The notes: generated by a model not told the origin, from the letters alone. A DNA stretch of 64,000 bases from Hydractinia symbiolongicarpus (GCF_029227915.1 NC_079888.1:18640001-18704000); one strand, 5' to 3'. Shown: positions 25,242 through 38,840, counted from the first letter of the stretch. Program-made: numbers and translations.

Positions 25242-27909
25242 TTGTCTCGAACCTTTTAACGCTTTTTCTAAATATTCGTTTTCTGAAGTACGGGTAACCA
25301 TGTTTCTGAAAGTTGACAAGAAGTACTCTTCACATAAGTATTTCTATATATACTATATACGGTTTCTTTTCACTTTTCTTGCTGTCCAACCGGACTCTCG
25401 GTCTACGAACGATCTTTTTTTATCCTAGTCATTAATATGATCATTCTTCTAGCTATGGTATGCAATCTCATTTTTGTCAGTTTCTGTGTTGCATAAGCTA
25501 TTTTGTGCCTTTGTACACATTGTTTAAACATTCGTTTCGTTTCACCGACATAAACAGCATCAAAATCTTCACACAGGATTTTAAAGATAGTATTACATTG
25601 ACTCTCTATTTTGTCTTTCGGTTGCGAAAGTATACTGCGTAACGTGTTTTTAGATTGAAATATTGTCTTTATTTTTTCATCTTAAAATATCCGACGAATT
25701 ATGTTACTTATCTTTGATTAAGATGGTATACACACTGTAGCTACTGCTTTTTAATCTATCCTGCCTTATCAACCCAACGTTTCATATTTGCGTCAGCTGG
25801 TATAACCTTGCGTAACGTTAGTATGGTAATTCAGTCAGGCTTGCCGAATTGCCCCGCAACTGAGATTTTTGGCTAAAAACGTGTATTAAAAATATTAAAG
25901 AATCAACTGCAAGTTATGACTTTATATACACTTGCTCAGAAAATCTATCCGGTATAGTGTGAAAAGAATCGTTGCATGTCGACATGTGTCGTTCACGTGT
26001 GTTCACATTACAATTTTTTGACTGAATCATTCCTGGCATCACAATTTAAATTCAGAAAATCTATCCAAATAACATCAACGGGGAAGTGTATTTCCTGTAT
26101 TTTTGTGGGCATATTTGGCTCAAAGTGACGGTAACTTGCTCTTCTACAAAGTGCTTTTTTATCATATGATGAATATCATATGAAGCATTGATTGTAAAGA
26201 GAAAACTGGTTATGTAAAGAAATAATACTAAGTAAGACGGGTTCATAATAAGACCCAAGAAAGAAGTTGACTTCTTCTTATGTTATTCAAAATACTGTTG
26301 ATTAGTCTATGATGAATTACGATCAAGCAACTCCAGAGATTTTGCAATGCGTTGAAGATCTGTAGTAATTGATGTTTTGATAAAACAGCTATACCTTGTT
26401 TCCCACACATACGCGCGTTCAAAATGAAAAAGAAAGTATTTGAACATAGAAATCATACCGTATAGCTGTTCAAATTATAAAACGTTGCGTTATGAAAACC
26501 TATCCGATACATAACATATCACTCTTTGAATCGTTGCGTCGTGACATCTATCCGGTATAAAAATCATGCTGCAAAAAAGCCTCGATAGTGTGAACAGAAG
26601 GCCTATCCGATATGTTTTTTATAACGGCATGAAAGCTACTCAGTATAATGTGAACATGGTCTAAATGTGACATGTTGCATGTGAAAATCCCTCCGTGTTA
26701 CTGTTTCTTTGTTTAAAAGTCTTTGTTGACGAAAAGGCAATAATTTTATCCGTCCTAACTACTGACAGAGAACAACATGTCTAATTTAAAACACTTTAAC
26801 CCTTTACCCTGGGGTTTTTTTGATATCATATTAAGAATATACAAAATGTGAGTAAAAAAAATCTTTTTGAAATTAAGATTTTTTTTTGTTCTCACGTTTC
26901 GCAACACTTTTTCATAGCAACAGGATTTCGATTGCGTTTTTTTTTGAAATGTTGCCAAACAGAAGAATATTGAAAGTAACCAAGTTTTAGTCTTATATAA
27001 ACATTGTTTTAGGAGTTATAGCAAGCATGTTAAAGAAGAGGTTTTTTGTTTGCATTTAATTTTGTTTTGAATTTTCTCTCCAATACATTAAACATTTGTG
27101 ATATTAAAATTGTAAGTAAATAATTGTTTTACAAGTTGCCGAATTGTAAACCCCCTTCCGATAACCTCCATAAGGGTCTCGTCGATTTATTTCTCTTTGC
27201 TGCATGCTTTAACACACTTTAGTGAGAAAAGTCAGTATTTTCCTTCAGTTTTACAATCTATACTTTTCGATATCGTTATGTGAAAATGAATTACAACAAA
27301 TAGGTCTCTAGTACAAGGAAAAAAGTTTATCGGGCACCCTTTCTTAGAATCCAGCCCTCCACTCTAGAGCGAAATAATAATGGCGCGCGTTATGTTAAAT
27401 AGGTTTGTTAGTTGTTTTCTTACTTTAATAACAGCTAGGTCGGTAGTAAGGTTTTCAGAAGTCTGTTTAAAGTTGATCGAAGAAAACGTGTTAGCCAGGG
27501 AGTAGCTGGGGAAGAATTTACCCGGGGTAAACTTAAGTCACCAATATTTTTAGATAATTTATCGCAGTCATGTCACAGAAAACCGTGGTGTTTTAATTAC
27601 AACGCGCATTCATTTGGGAATTTTAATTGCGGCAAGTCTTTTATATTTATAAATAATAAAAACCCTCATGTGTATTTTGGATAACATGATAAAAATGTAA
27701 AGAGACGTACAGCTTGCTAAACTTGAGAATAGTTTCAAAGTATTTGCGAATAAGAACGTTTGTTGACAGCTGTTTCGTTTCTCTTCCTTATTTTACCTTG
27801 CACTGTTTATACTCCAAATAGGTAAGAAGTTGTTCTGTTAGTAGATTTTTTTATAACTATGATTCAATCGCCTTCATCAACTGTATATTATTGCTTGTTC
27901 TTTTTTTAG
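25242..27909. other. Intergenic region between the two astacin genes
   Basis: No supported gene. Between about 25940 and 26660 the motif CTATCCGGTATA or CTATCCGATA recurs at least four times, usually near GTGAAC, suggesting old repeat-derived sequence. Otherwise nothing distinct was seen. Confidence 0.5.
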
Positions 27910-30900
27910 AAAGACACGGAAGATGTGGTTTGGGCAACCCTGTTTGATATTTGCGGTTATTTTTGTTGAAGCGCGAGTGATTGACAGAAGGCAAGGTGAC
28001 TGTCCTTCATTATTTTCTGATATATTGATATATGAAAGTTAACTTTTCCATGTTAAAAAGAAGAGAATGGCAAGACTTTAAATTAACGCTAAAAAAGCTA
28101 TTAAATTTATAAAAGGAGGTAAGTCGGGAAATAAGAAACAGAAAGTTTTAACATCTTTTGGAATTCTACCCTAACAGCTGACTCTTTATCCCCTTAGACT
28201 GTAACTATCTCTTTAATGATAGCCGTATTTTGTCTGCGTGTCCGCGAAAACCGCATCCCGTAACGGAAACACGAAATTTTTAAAATGCGCACCAATACCA
28301 AATGTGATATATTTTTGTTTACTTTGTTGCGACGGGTTAATTTAAAGGACGGGCGACCCCGTGGATTTTTTGACGGGCTAACGACGTCTATATTATAATA
28401 CCCATATGCGTCTTTCTGTCATGCAAAATGGTACTGCAAGTACCGACTATATACCGCTAGAGTTACGTATAGCACTGCCCTAACAAATGGGCTGATAACA
28501 TGACACATTTAAAAAGAGCCTAAGTAGATCTTTAAAAGTCGAATGGGCTTCACTACGTTATGCCCACTAATTTCCGCATTTTTTAAATCAGGGCAGGAAT
28601 TTGTAATGTTTTTATTCACTTTTTTAGGATTGCTCATTCATTCATTTTTAATAGAGTTACTAATGTCAAAACAAATGGAGTCAAAAAGAGAACGCGTGAT
28701 TAGAAGAACAAAGCTGTAAATTAAAGTTAATCTTAATTTTTACAGCAAATCGGGACAAATAAATATGCTGCCACAATGACGCGAGAATCTTCCAAAACAG
28801 AATGTTTTGAAATTTTTGTTTTATATTTACCAGAAAAATAAATTCGCCTGCCGTGGTCAAGCCCGCGCAGCCTTTAAATATTGACTATTAAGTGTGAGTG
28901 GTAACAATTAAACTTGAAACCAGAACAGAAATAGCAAAAGTTCAAGTCTTGATTTTTCTAAAACTCGGTAAAATTTGAATGTATTTGTTTTGCAGCATGT
29001 TTGTTTATTTTTCGAAGTTTCCATATCTATTGTGCTTAATACTTATGTTCTTTTAAATCTTACAAAATAGAAACTGCTAGCCTTCAGATAACGTCCCAAT
29101 GAATGAAAATAATTCCGTGATAAACCGAAAAACAGCTTCCAACTGTAATTTCTTAAAAACCGTTTCTCCTGCTCGCTACATATGAACAGCAATCGTATCG
29201 ATTGAACGCTGTAAGGTTCATACAAACAACCAAGGTAGCTGTTTTCCAACGTAGCGACCGGATAAACGGTTTAGGAGCCATTTGGTACCTGGTAGCCTGA
29301 TAAGTCACAAAGGACATTGGTAAGCATTTAGGATAAAAGGCGAAATCCTACATGCCAATGCAGAAAACATATTTTTAAGTAAAAAAATAAAAATCGAACG
29401 CCATCAAAATATACCAATAAAAAATGAAGTGAAATAGCTCATTCCTTTACTAGTTTAAAACTTGGATTTTCTATGTGCATTTCACAGCGCTCAAAAGTGT
29501 GTTTTAGTTTTTTTTCTTTCTTCTTACTAACTGGCTGGTGAAGACAATAAAATACGATGTGCTAAATATAAAAAAAATTACGCCACCAGGCACTAAAGTA
29601 ATTGTTATGTCTAGACGATCTCCAATCTTTGATTAAGCAACTTGAAGATGATGTGGATGAACTTATCAGTCATCAGAAAGAAATTAAAAATTCAGAAGGT
29701 AATTTATTTCTAATATTCGCTTAACCTCCTCTTGCATTTTAAAAAAGTGCACATTAACTATAATTTAATGTTTTTATTTTTGTTATGTTTATAAATTTGA
29801 CGCAATAGTAGGAATAACTTTAGGTTTAAATTTTTTAGACCAGTCAAATCCAGCAGGAGAAGTTGAAATTAATTTAGCACGGCGTAAGTGTGTGGATACA
29901 TAACTCGAAAGACATTCTTGCTTGTTAAAAACTTCAATTTAACTTCCCCTTCACATCTTTCCTTCGGCTAGATATAAAAACTGACATTCTTGAACCAAAT
30001 GGTCATAAAAGAGATGTTGGTAAAGGCAATGTCAAAAGATGGCCATCAGTAAATGGTGTTGCAAACATCCCGTACGTTTTCCATAGCACAAGTAAGAAAT
30101 CAGAACCCTAGCAGATAAATTCCCTTCTGCCCATATTGCGTATTCTGACCTATTTTTGTAACATTTTAGTAACATCCACAAAGAGAACAAAAATTATTCA
30201 GGCTATCAACTACATGAATAGCTTAACACCAGTGATACAATGGATACAGCGTACGAACGAAGCCGATTTCATATCATTTCAGTCACCAGAAAATGCAGGG
30301 TTAGTCTTAACTACCTAGGTGAAAATCTAACGCCTTTTCGATTTCATTTCTCTATTTGGGAAAATTTGGAAAACTCAAGTCACTTGACAACACTTAATAT
30401 TTTTGTACATGTGTTCCAGATGTGCAAGTTATCTTGGCAAAATTGGTGGGACTCAGGAAATATACATTGGTGACGAATGTGACAGTCAAGGTAACTTTAT
30501 TTCCCAACTCGAACATTACATGTTCAGGAAGGAACGCTTTGTATTAGTAAAGAGTCATTGATACATTTGCATATTCCAAAACATTAGGTGTGACTGCTCA
30601 CGAGATGATGCATGCTCTTGGATTTTATCACGAGCAATCACGACCTGACAGAGATGAATATGTGGAAATTCTCCAGGATAATATAGCACCTGGTTAGTCT
30701 ATTTAAATGATATTTGGCTGCATGTACTCTAGTCAATTCCTAAACGTACTAAAGAATAGCTTGTGTTCTAGAATTATTTTGTTTTTTTTAGATTTTATAA
30801 GAAATTTTGATAAAATGACCTGGAACGACGTTGTGCAGATGAATTCTGTAAGTTTATATGCCAAAAAGAACGAACTTAAAAATAATAAAAATTATGAATA

Positions 30901-32130
30901 ATATCAATTATTTAGTGTCCTGATCTAAATAAATCCATTTTTTACTTTTTAGCCTTACGACTATGGTTCTGTTATGCACTACAAGCTAAATGAATTCTCA
31001 AAGGACGGCAAGTTACCAACACTGAAATTGAAGAAGTTTTACAATGGAAATGTTGGTCAAAGGATAGGCCTGTCACTAGAAGATGTTTCTCAATTAAAGA
31101 AATACTACGGTCATCCAACAACAACCCTTCCAGAGACCGAACCGAACACGCCTTTTCCAGAGACAGAAGCAACAACACCTCTTCCAGAGACAGAAGCAAC
31201 AACACCTCTTCCAGAGACAGAAGCGACCACGCCTTTTCCAGAGACAGAAGCGACCACGCCTTTTCCAGAGACAGAAGCAACAACACCTCTTCCAGAGACA
31301 GAAGCAACAACACCTCTTCCAGAGACAGAAGCAACAACACCTCTTCCAGAAACAGAAGCGACCACGCCTTTTCCAGAGACAGAAGCGACCACGCCTTTTC
31401 CAGAGACCGAACCGACCACAACTCTTTCAGTAACTTATCATCAAACAACAAGGAGCAGAAAAACGGGTAATGAGTACTTATAATATCTGAGTAAAATTTC
31501 AATTCCAGTTGTGGTGTTTGGAGCTTGCCACAGAAGTCTTTGTCAGGGCCACCCTACTAAGAATGGCAGAAAAACTATATTAATTAAGTTGTAATAAAAA
31601 AGCGAGAAAGTCGTATGCAGTAATAATATTATTTTATTGTTTTTCATTTATTTCTTTTACAAAAAAAGGCAAGAAAACTGGTAAGAATGGTTCAAAAAGT
31701 AAAAAGAAGTCACATGGTAAGAAAGACGACAAGCTTCAAAAATTGCTGAATGATGTTTTAACGAAATTTCAATCTCTTACCCGAAGTCTTGACACAACAG
31801 GTAACGATGCAGAAAAAGAATTTCCTTAATAATTTGTTGCACGTTTCCTCTCTCCTTAACAAAACACCATTCCTAACGCAAAGTGTGTATTATTCTATCG
31901 TGTTGGCATAGTCGTTTCTGGCTTAATTAATACACCCCCTTTCTACGTCATACAGAGAGCAGTCGCTGAAGATTTTTCACTCATACAATTGTTACCCATA
32001 TTTTTTAGGATACTTGCTGTAACAAATGTAAGTTGTCGTACTTGAATATTAATGAAGTTAGCCTCGATATTATGACTTTTAGGCTGCTTTTTATAGTAAT
32101 AGAAGTGTATATAAAATTTATATCAATAAA
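27910..32130 (+). CDS. Astacin-family zinc metalloprotease with ETEATTP repeats and lysine-rich tail
   Basis: Secreted astacin-family endopeptidase, a diverged tandem paralogue of the gene upstream. Coding exons: 27923-27995, 29615-29698, 29839-29883, 29972-30091, 30170-30299, 30420-30490, 30588-30692, 30792-30847, 30953-31466, 31669-31800, 32009-32022. Phases are continuous and give 447 residues. A signal peptide ([17 protein letters not shown]) is followed by a helical propeptide and dibasic sites (KR at 80-81 and 89-90) just before the mature start [13 protein letters not shown]. The zinc motif [19 protein letters not shown] (His179, Glu180, His183, His189) and the Met-turn SVMHY (Met236, Tyr238) are intact. 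The usual first and last cysteines of the domain are both replaced. Residues 288-386 are eleven copies of a [10 protein letters not shown] nonapeptide, then a Lys-rich segment and an amphipathic helix. If the last intron is retained the protein ends NDAEKEFP instead of GYLL. Confidence 0.9.
31129..31425 (+). repeat. 27-bp coding minisatellite, 11 copies
   Basis: Eleven in-frame copies of CCAGAGACAGAAGCAACAAC plus ACCTCTT encode PETEATTPL or PETEATTPF; the outermost copies are diverged ([16 protein letters not shown]). Copies with L and F alternate in blocks (LLFFLLLFF), as expected from unequal exchange. The peptide is Thr- and Glu-rich and probably forms an extended, O-glycosylated stalk. 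Confidence 0.93.
32125..32130 (+). terminator. Candidate polyadenylation signal of the second astacin gene
   Basis: AATAAA about 100 bases after the stop codon at 32020-32022. Confidence 0.6.
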
Positions 32131-33082
32131 CTGCTGTCGTTGACGTATCAGTTTCTCCCATTGCTTCCTGTCCTTCAGTTTTGTGGCTGCTATACGAGGT
32201 AATACAATTTCTTAGGCAGAGTAAATTACCAAAATTGCTAAAAGTAATTTCGAATCATTTAGCAACCATGATCGTTTCGAAGCCGCATGTTTTGTGTCAG
32301 ACACCTGTTTGAGATAGGTTTTTATAGCAGTTTAAATAAATTTAATAGAAGAATCAGGGGGGCAGGTCTAGCAGTGGTGCCATGGTAGCATGGTACTGCT
32401 TCAATTTTTCAGAACTAGGTGCTATTGCAATTTGAGTGTTCTCTGAAAATCGTAACTTCAATCATTATTATGAATGCAAATATAATTTTCAACTTTAGTG
32501 TAAAACCAATCTCAAACATGAATGTGCCAAATCTTCGGGGAAAAAAGAAAGAGTAGGAAGAATTCCCCGGGAGTAAATAACAGAAAGGGGCAATTGAAGA
32601 GCTTGAAATAAGGTTGAATTTTTAGAGAAACAGGGTGTAGAATGTGGAGATAAAAGTTGATCAATGTTAATACACTTTTCAAGCACATTCTTCTTTTTTC
32701 GCACTTTCAAAGAATTGGACAGAGGCTATTGAAAGGCTATCAAGGGAGGCTATCAAAGTCTTTAAGTTGATTTGATACGCAGTGTATTGTGCGTTTACTT
32801 CTTTTTGCAAGTTAGTTGAGTCGAATCGGGTTTTTAGAAAGCTGTTATAGGCAGTCGTGTAAATTTTTGCGAAGCGAAATTGTGGAGCACGTTTGCTACA
32901 CGCAAGGTATACCAACAGAGTTATTGAGATTCTCAAAATTTTGATAGCAAAAAAATCATTTAAAATCAGGGTAAAGAAATAGGACTGATATTTTTGCACA
33001 TAAAGCTGGGGAATTTTTTTTTCTAATAAAATAAATAAGTTTCGACCGAGGGGTTAAAGTATAAGTCTAGTAAAGAATGCAA

Positions 33083-33114
<32 letters not shown>

Positions 33115-33300
33115 CATTTATTTACCTAAGAAATGACAATTTACATTACTAAAAGAGTAAATTAGCAATTAGGAAGGAGACTTTCCCGATAGCCAAGGCT
33201 AAACAAAGGAGAAAGCCACCAAGAAAAATGTGAAATATTTTCATATGTCAGTAAATACTTTAAGTTTACAAAGATTAAAATGAAAAAGCATTATTGATTA
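32131..33300. other. Intergenic region with an AAGT microsatellite
   Basis: No gene seen. 32365-32400 repeats the motif TCTAGC..TGGTGCCATGG also found near 3108. 33083-33114 is a pure AAGT microsatellite of seven to eight copies. Confidence 0.6.
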
Positions 33301-35172
33301 CTAGCCAAATTCCCGTGGAAGAATCCACTGAATCTCTCATTAAACCGATGTAAGGGATACCAAACAAAAACATACAACGCAGTGATTTGAATTTTTAAAA
33401 CTCAATTTCAACCTTTGTCTCTTTTATAACGGGATGGCAAAAAGAGAAAAAAGCCCTGGGATCGAGGTTGCTCACAATCTGTATTATTCTATGTTTATAA
33501 CGCTGAAACAAAACGTCTAAAAATATAAGCATGTGCAACAACAAAAATAAAAAAAAAAATTATGAAATAAAAATGGAAAATGTCCATAAAAATCAAAGGC
33601 GTCTAACAACCGTTACATAAAAAGCGAAATACGCTAAAAGATATACTTGCTTTGCCATTCCAGAAGTAATGCAAGGAAAGAAAGGATACCAAACATTAAA
33701 AAAAATTCAAACATTTTTCCTTAAGTCATACAAAATCAGCTTATTCAGTCTATTGCATACAGCAAACCTTCCAAAGTTATACTCAAAATATAAGAAATTA
33801 ATAGTTGAAAACACATAAAAGAGAAATGTAACAGCTTGAATCATTTGGTATATTGTATATCTACCGAAATATTTCAATCCAAAATATTAAAAGAACAGTT
33901 TGCCTTACAGACCCAAACTTATAATCAAGAAAATCACGCATAAAATCAAAGAAGATAACAATGCAGCGCTTTCGAATTTAAGAATCGAATATATTTCAAA
34001 CGATCGTAACAGATGTAAACATTGATTTAAGGTTTTTTATAACGACAGCAACACTGAATCACAGTGTTAAAAACAGTAACAACGGAAAAAATTACTTTTT
34101 ACAGTTTATGTAAATTCTTCTCTAGGCTATGCACGCTGTTTTTATAAGATTAGTGTAGCTAGCTAATGGCAATTTTACTATATCTAACGGCCCATTGCTT
34201 TGACACAAAAAAGTTCAGTTCGTTTGATATCCTAATCAATTTTATGCGTCATACAAATGTTCATACTTAAAACAAACTATCAAGCTTAGACATATTCTTA
34301 GGATATTCTAAATTTCTGACCCATTGTTCAGAGTATATTCTTACAAAATAAGTGCTTAGAGAAAATATTTTCCGGCTCAAGACACAACAACAAACTTAAT
34401 ATTTAAGGAAAAATTTAGCTCAAAGAAACGGCTAAAAATCGTTGTACACCTAAATTCATTTCTCTATCAAATAATTTAGAGAACACACCTTTTCTTTCGC
34501 TTTTTCAGTAGGTTGCAAGCTAGCTAGCTAGGCTGAGTAAAAGTCCAATCAGTTTTTTTCTTCGATTACTAAATTCGCTTCATCCCAAAGAGAGCGAATT
34601 TAAAATTTATAGCTACAATTGTCTGATGCATTTCCAATCAATTCTTTTTGTGATCGTTTTAAAAAATATTTCTAACAACAACATTTTTAACTTCGTTCGA
34701 CAACAACAGTTTGTTTTTTACATATTAGATCCGAATTACATTCATATTCGAATGCGATACAACCTCGGTCCCAGAACACAAAAATGGAGAATATATAAAA
34801 ACATATAAGCTATAAGCTAACCTCATATACATAAACATTGGCATGCTTTGTTTGAACTAACTTTTTCAGGCTTAATTTGAAAAACAGACAACCTTTTTCG
34901 CTTCGGTTTTCTTTTTTCAGTTGATAAACAACTTGTTTCCGTGAGATACAGCGCGCACATGGTAAACCGGGGGTAAAATTAAATTATTTTAACCATAACG
35001 ACCGAGAACCGCCCTGTAGCATAAATGACAAATGGACCCCCTATTTTCTGATTTGGCGGCTTACTTTTTTTTAGTTAAATTTTAGCGTACAGCCACGTCA
35101 TAAGAAAGTGACCCGTGATTTCCGTGTCGTGGACTCACACTTTTACTCACGCAGGGGAATTAATATATAAGA
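33301..35172 (-). mobile_element. Non-autonomous Helitron 1 (minus strand)
   Basis: Read on the minus strand, the element begins TCTTATATATTAATTCCC and ends with a hairpin (GTGGA-TTCT-TCCAC) followed by GGGAATTTGG and CTAG, with a T after the end. TC start, a hairpin near the 3' end, CTRR terminus and no target duplication are the Helitron hallmarks. There is no Rep/helicase frame in its 1.87 kb. Its 5' end directly touches the 3' CTAG of the next element. Confidence 0.85.
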
Positions 35173-37831
35173 CTAGCTGTTTCCCGTGGAAGAATCCACT
35201 GTATTCCATTTAATTTATGTAGCAGATATATGTCCATCAAAAAACAAACAATACAGCAGTGCGCATCTTCCATCTGCATTATTATATAAATGACCAAAAA
35301 AATTAAAGGTTTTCAACAACTGCAGTATGTATGTGACGTTTAAAATCTAAATCTACTAAAATTACTTGCTCTGACCATCTGACAAATGCGAAAATTATTC
35401 GGAAAAAAGTTTTTAAAAGCATTTCAACATACATCTCAGCCATAAAATTTAAATCACTGAAAACGCCACATATATACAAAAAAGCTGATCAATGTCAAAG
35501 ACAAATCTCTCTCATTGTATATGTTAAAATCAGTTAGTTTATTGCAAACCCTGCCAAAGGTTGACACAAAATGTGAAAAATAAACAATAAATTTTGCCTA
35601 AGTAGAAATTTTTATCTAAGGTGTTAAAAAGGGATTGCAAGGATAAATTATAATGCAATAAAACATTATTTGATATATTGCATACGGTCCTTCCTCACCA
35701 AACTTTAGACAGAATGCCAACAAAATAACGGTGTTTAAATCTAAAATTAATAAAGTCCTTTTAGCAATTTGCATGCTGTTTTACCATCAATAAAATAAAC
35801 AAAATTTCAAATCTCACATAGTATTTTGTCACAAATTTTCATAAAATATATATATAAGTCATAATGAGTCATGTTAAACAACAGCAATCAATCTTTATAT
35901 AAGTTCATTTTATGTCAATTTTTGCACCAATTTTGCAACACAAAATACAAATTCTAAATAATACTAAAATCTCTTATTTTGGTCCTTCGCATACCGGCGG
36001 TCTCCCACAAAAGTTTAATCAAAATGTAAAAAATGAGAGGTAACGACAAAATCAAAGTTTGCAAAATTTAATTATTTCGGTACATATATGTACTGCATAT
36101 GCCCTCTAAAACAATATTTTAATCCAAAATGCCAATGAAAAACAGTTTGCAACAAAAATCAGTTATTTCGATAATATTGCATACACTCTTTCCTCACAAA
36201 AGCTTCACAAACTGTAAAAAAAAGAATGGTTGTAGGGAGTGCTTCTGATTCAACAACAAAAAGTTTTTTTGACATATTGCATCTAGCCCTTACCCGTTAA
36301 ATCTTACACAAAATTTCCAAAACTATATACGATTTAGAACACATCAAATTTAAATCGAGAAGGATAAGTCATTTCGATATATTGCACGGAGTCCTCCCCA
36401 GTAAGAATTTATACAAAACATAGAAAAACAAAGCTTGCAAGGTGTAAAATTGAATTCTTCTTCTGTGTATATGTATATGGTCCTTCCTCGCAAAATTAAC
36501 ATAAAATGTCAAAAAGGTTCAGATATAACATCTAACACAACAAAAATCAGTTCTATCAGTTTATGTCATGCCATTGTCTTCCACCAAATGTTCCCCTTAA
36601 AGTTACACAGACACAGCCTGCAAATTAAAAACAACTAAGATCAGGTATTTCGGTCTATTTCATACCATTCTGTTCCAAGTAACTTATAAAATGTAAAAAT
36701 TGAGTGGTAAAACAGAAATTTGCAAAATTCCATTTTTTTATATGCATGTATATTATATGCCTTCTACAACAATAAGTTAATTCAAAATGTCAAAAAGAAG
36801 AAAAAAATAGCTTACAAAGAGTATAAAATTGAAATCAACAAAGTAGCTCTTTTGGTGTATTAAATATAAGCCATACGCACAAAAGTTTACACTAAATGTA
36901 AGAAAATGGTTGTGTTTAGTAATTCTAAATTAAGAAAAGTCAGTTCTTTTAGCATGCTGATTAAGGTTTTTGCCCACAAATTCTTACATGAAAATGTCAA
37001 AACCACAATTCGAAGCAAATTAAATTTACATTTTAAAAATAAGTAATTTCTGAACTTTATTTTCAGAATATTTGGAGGAAAAGAACTTCGCAAACCAAAA
37101 AAAACCAGGAAAATGTTTAAAATTTTCAGGGTTAATAACGTTTGATGGGTTTTGTGGGAATATATATACTGGGAATCTTTGGTTTAAAGCTAGCATTAGC
37201 TAGCTACAGCAGCTAATAGCTAGTCACTTAAATATATAAACTGGAGACTTAGCTAGGTATAAAGAACATGGCTACATATATATATATATTCCTAGCTAGC
37301 TAGCTAGTTGTTGGTGGTGGTTGGCTTTTTATGATGCTAGCTATAAAACATGTCTGGCAACAATAATATAATCAAAACTGAAAATAAAACATGAAAAAAC
37401 CTTACAGAACCTTGCTATGATTAATTTATAAAACCATGCTCTTCTTCAAATGTTTTTTAAAGATTTATTTTGAATGAAAGAGTAGAGAATACTCAAAAAG
37501 AACAGCCATCTTTTTCGTAAACACAATTTCCGTTTTATGCCAGGAACTTCATTTAACAGTCCGTATGCTTTGTGAATATCTAATACCGTTTCATATGTAG
37601 CGATACCTATATATATATGCTAACATAGAGTTTTTTGGCATAAGGGTATATATATTTATATCGTTATTAGCAGCGGGTTATATATTTACACCTTATGTGC
37701 GATTTCTATGAAGTACATCCCTAATCTTTTTAGTTAAATTTAAGCGTACAGCCACGTCATAAGAAAGTGACCCGTGATTTCCGTGTCGTGGACTCACAGT
37801 TTTACTCACGCAAGGGAATTAATATATAAGA
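35173..37831 (-). mobile_element. Non-autonomous Helitron 2 (minus strand), in tandem with Helitron 1
   Basis: Same termini as its neighbour: minus-strand start TCTTATATATTAATTCCC preceded by A, end hairpin GTGGA-TTCT-TCCAC, GGGAAACAG, CTAG. The body is 2.66 kb of AT-rich, loosely repetitive sequence in which phrases such as ATATTGCATA, CCTTCCTC and AAAATGTCAAAAA recur at roughly 90-130 base intervals. No transposition protein is encoded. It is a close inverted copy of the element at 42766-45576. Confidence 0.87.
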
Positions 37832-38780
37832 TAACAAGAAGCCCTGGGGGCTCTAAGAATTTCCGCGCGCTACCAAAATATTTGATGAAAACCTGCTAAT
37901 TCGTTGTGTTATTGTGTCAAACATTCGAAGGGGTTTGGTGCATGAACCTCTGAAGATAAAGCACACCAGTGACATTATATCTTACAACAAACGCAAACAA
38001 AACGAAACGTGTCATAATAAACTCACATTTTAAAAGAAATTGCTAACAAAAAATACAGCCTATCATTCATGGTTGAAAGTCTTGCGATTGAAACCTTTAT
38101 GGTCTTAAACGGCATTAGTTGACAAAAAATCAAAATTTTGATGTGACCATTTTCAGCATACTTTTTTAATTAACTGTGTCAATTTTTGTCGAAAATAAAG
38201 CAGTTTTAATTTTTGGATAAATTTTGACCTGAAATGACATTTAGGTGACAAAAAATCAAACTTTTGTACCATCATCATTTTCAGCATACTTTATTTGTTA
38301 ACTGTGCCAGACTTAGCCGAAAATAAAGTGGTTTTAATTTTTGGACCAATTTTGGCCTAAAATGGCATTTAGGTGACAAAATCAAAATTTTGATGTCACC
38401 ATCATGTTTAGCATACTTTATTTGTTAACTGTGCCAAATTTTGTTAAAAATAAAGTAGTTCTAATTTTTGGACCAATTTTGGCCTAAAATGACATTTAGG
38501 TGACAAAAATCAAAATTATTATGTCACCATTATGTTCAGCATACTTTTTTTTGTTAACTGTGCCAAATTTTGTCGAAAACAAATACCAATTTTGGCCTGA
38601 AGCGTCAATACTAAACTTCCCAGTAGTTAAGGAGCTTGGGTACGAAGTTTACATCTGTGACGGACCAACGTGAAATCCCAGGGTCGATTTTTTCTCAAAA
38701 AATGCTCCGAAAGAAAAAAACGACGGTTTTAAAGAATTTCCTACGCCTTCGGGCGCGGAAATTCAATTAGTATAAATGAA
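37832..38780. repeat. Repeat-rich block with four 125-bp tandem units
   Basis: At about 38100-38610 four degenerate copies of a unit share GGTGACAAAA..ATCAAAATTTTGATGTCACC, AGCATACTTT.TTTGTTAACTGTGCCA and GACCAATTTTGGCCTAAAATG. The block is framed by GAATTTCCGCGCG at 37856 and GGGCGCGGAAATTC at 38754, suggesting a degenerate transposon with inverted ends. A short CGCC-TTCG-GGCG hairpin is at 38744. No gene seen. Confidence 0.6.
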
Positions 38781-38840
38781 AATTCAGTACCATATAGTCA
38801 AATAGAAAAAAGTAATGAGACAAAATAATGAAGAGGAAAG

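Noticed and set aside
30972-31502. Minus-strand frames of LLSLEEV and VVASVSGKG repeats
   Set aside because: They are the antisense readings of the 27-bp minisatellite in the second astacin gene; no splice sites or domains support them.
33301-37831. Transposition proteins (Rep/helicase) inside the Helitrons
   Set aside because: All frames are short and have no HUH or helicase motifs; the elements are non-autonomous.
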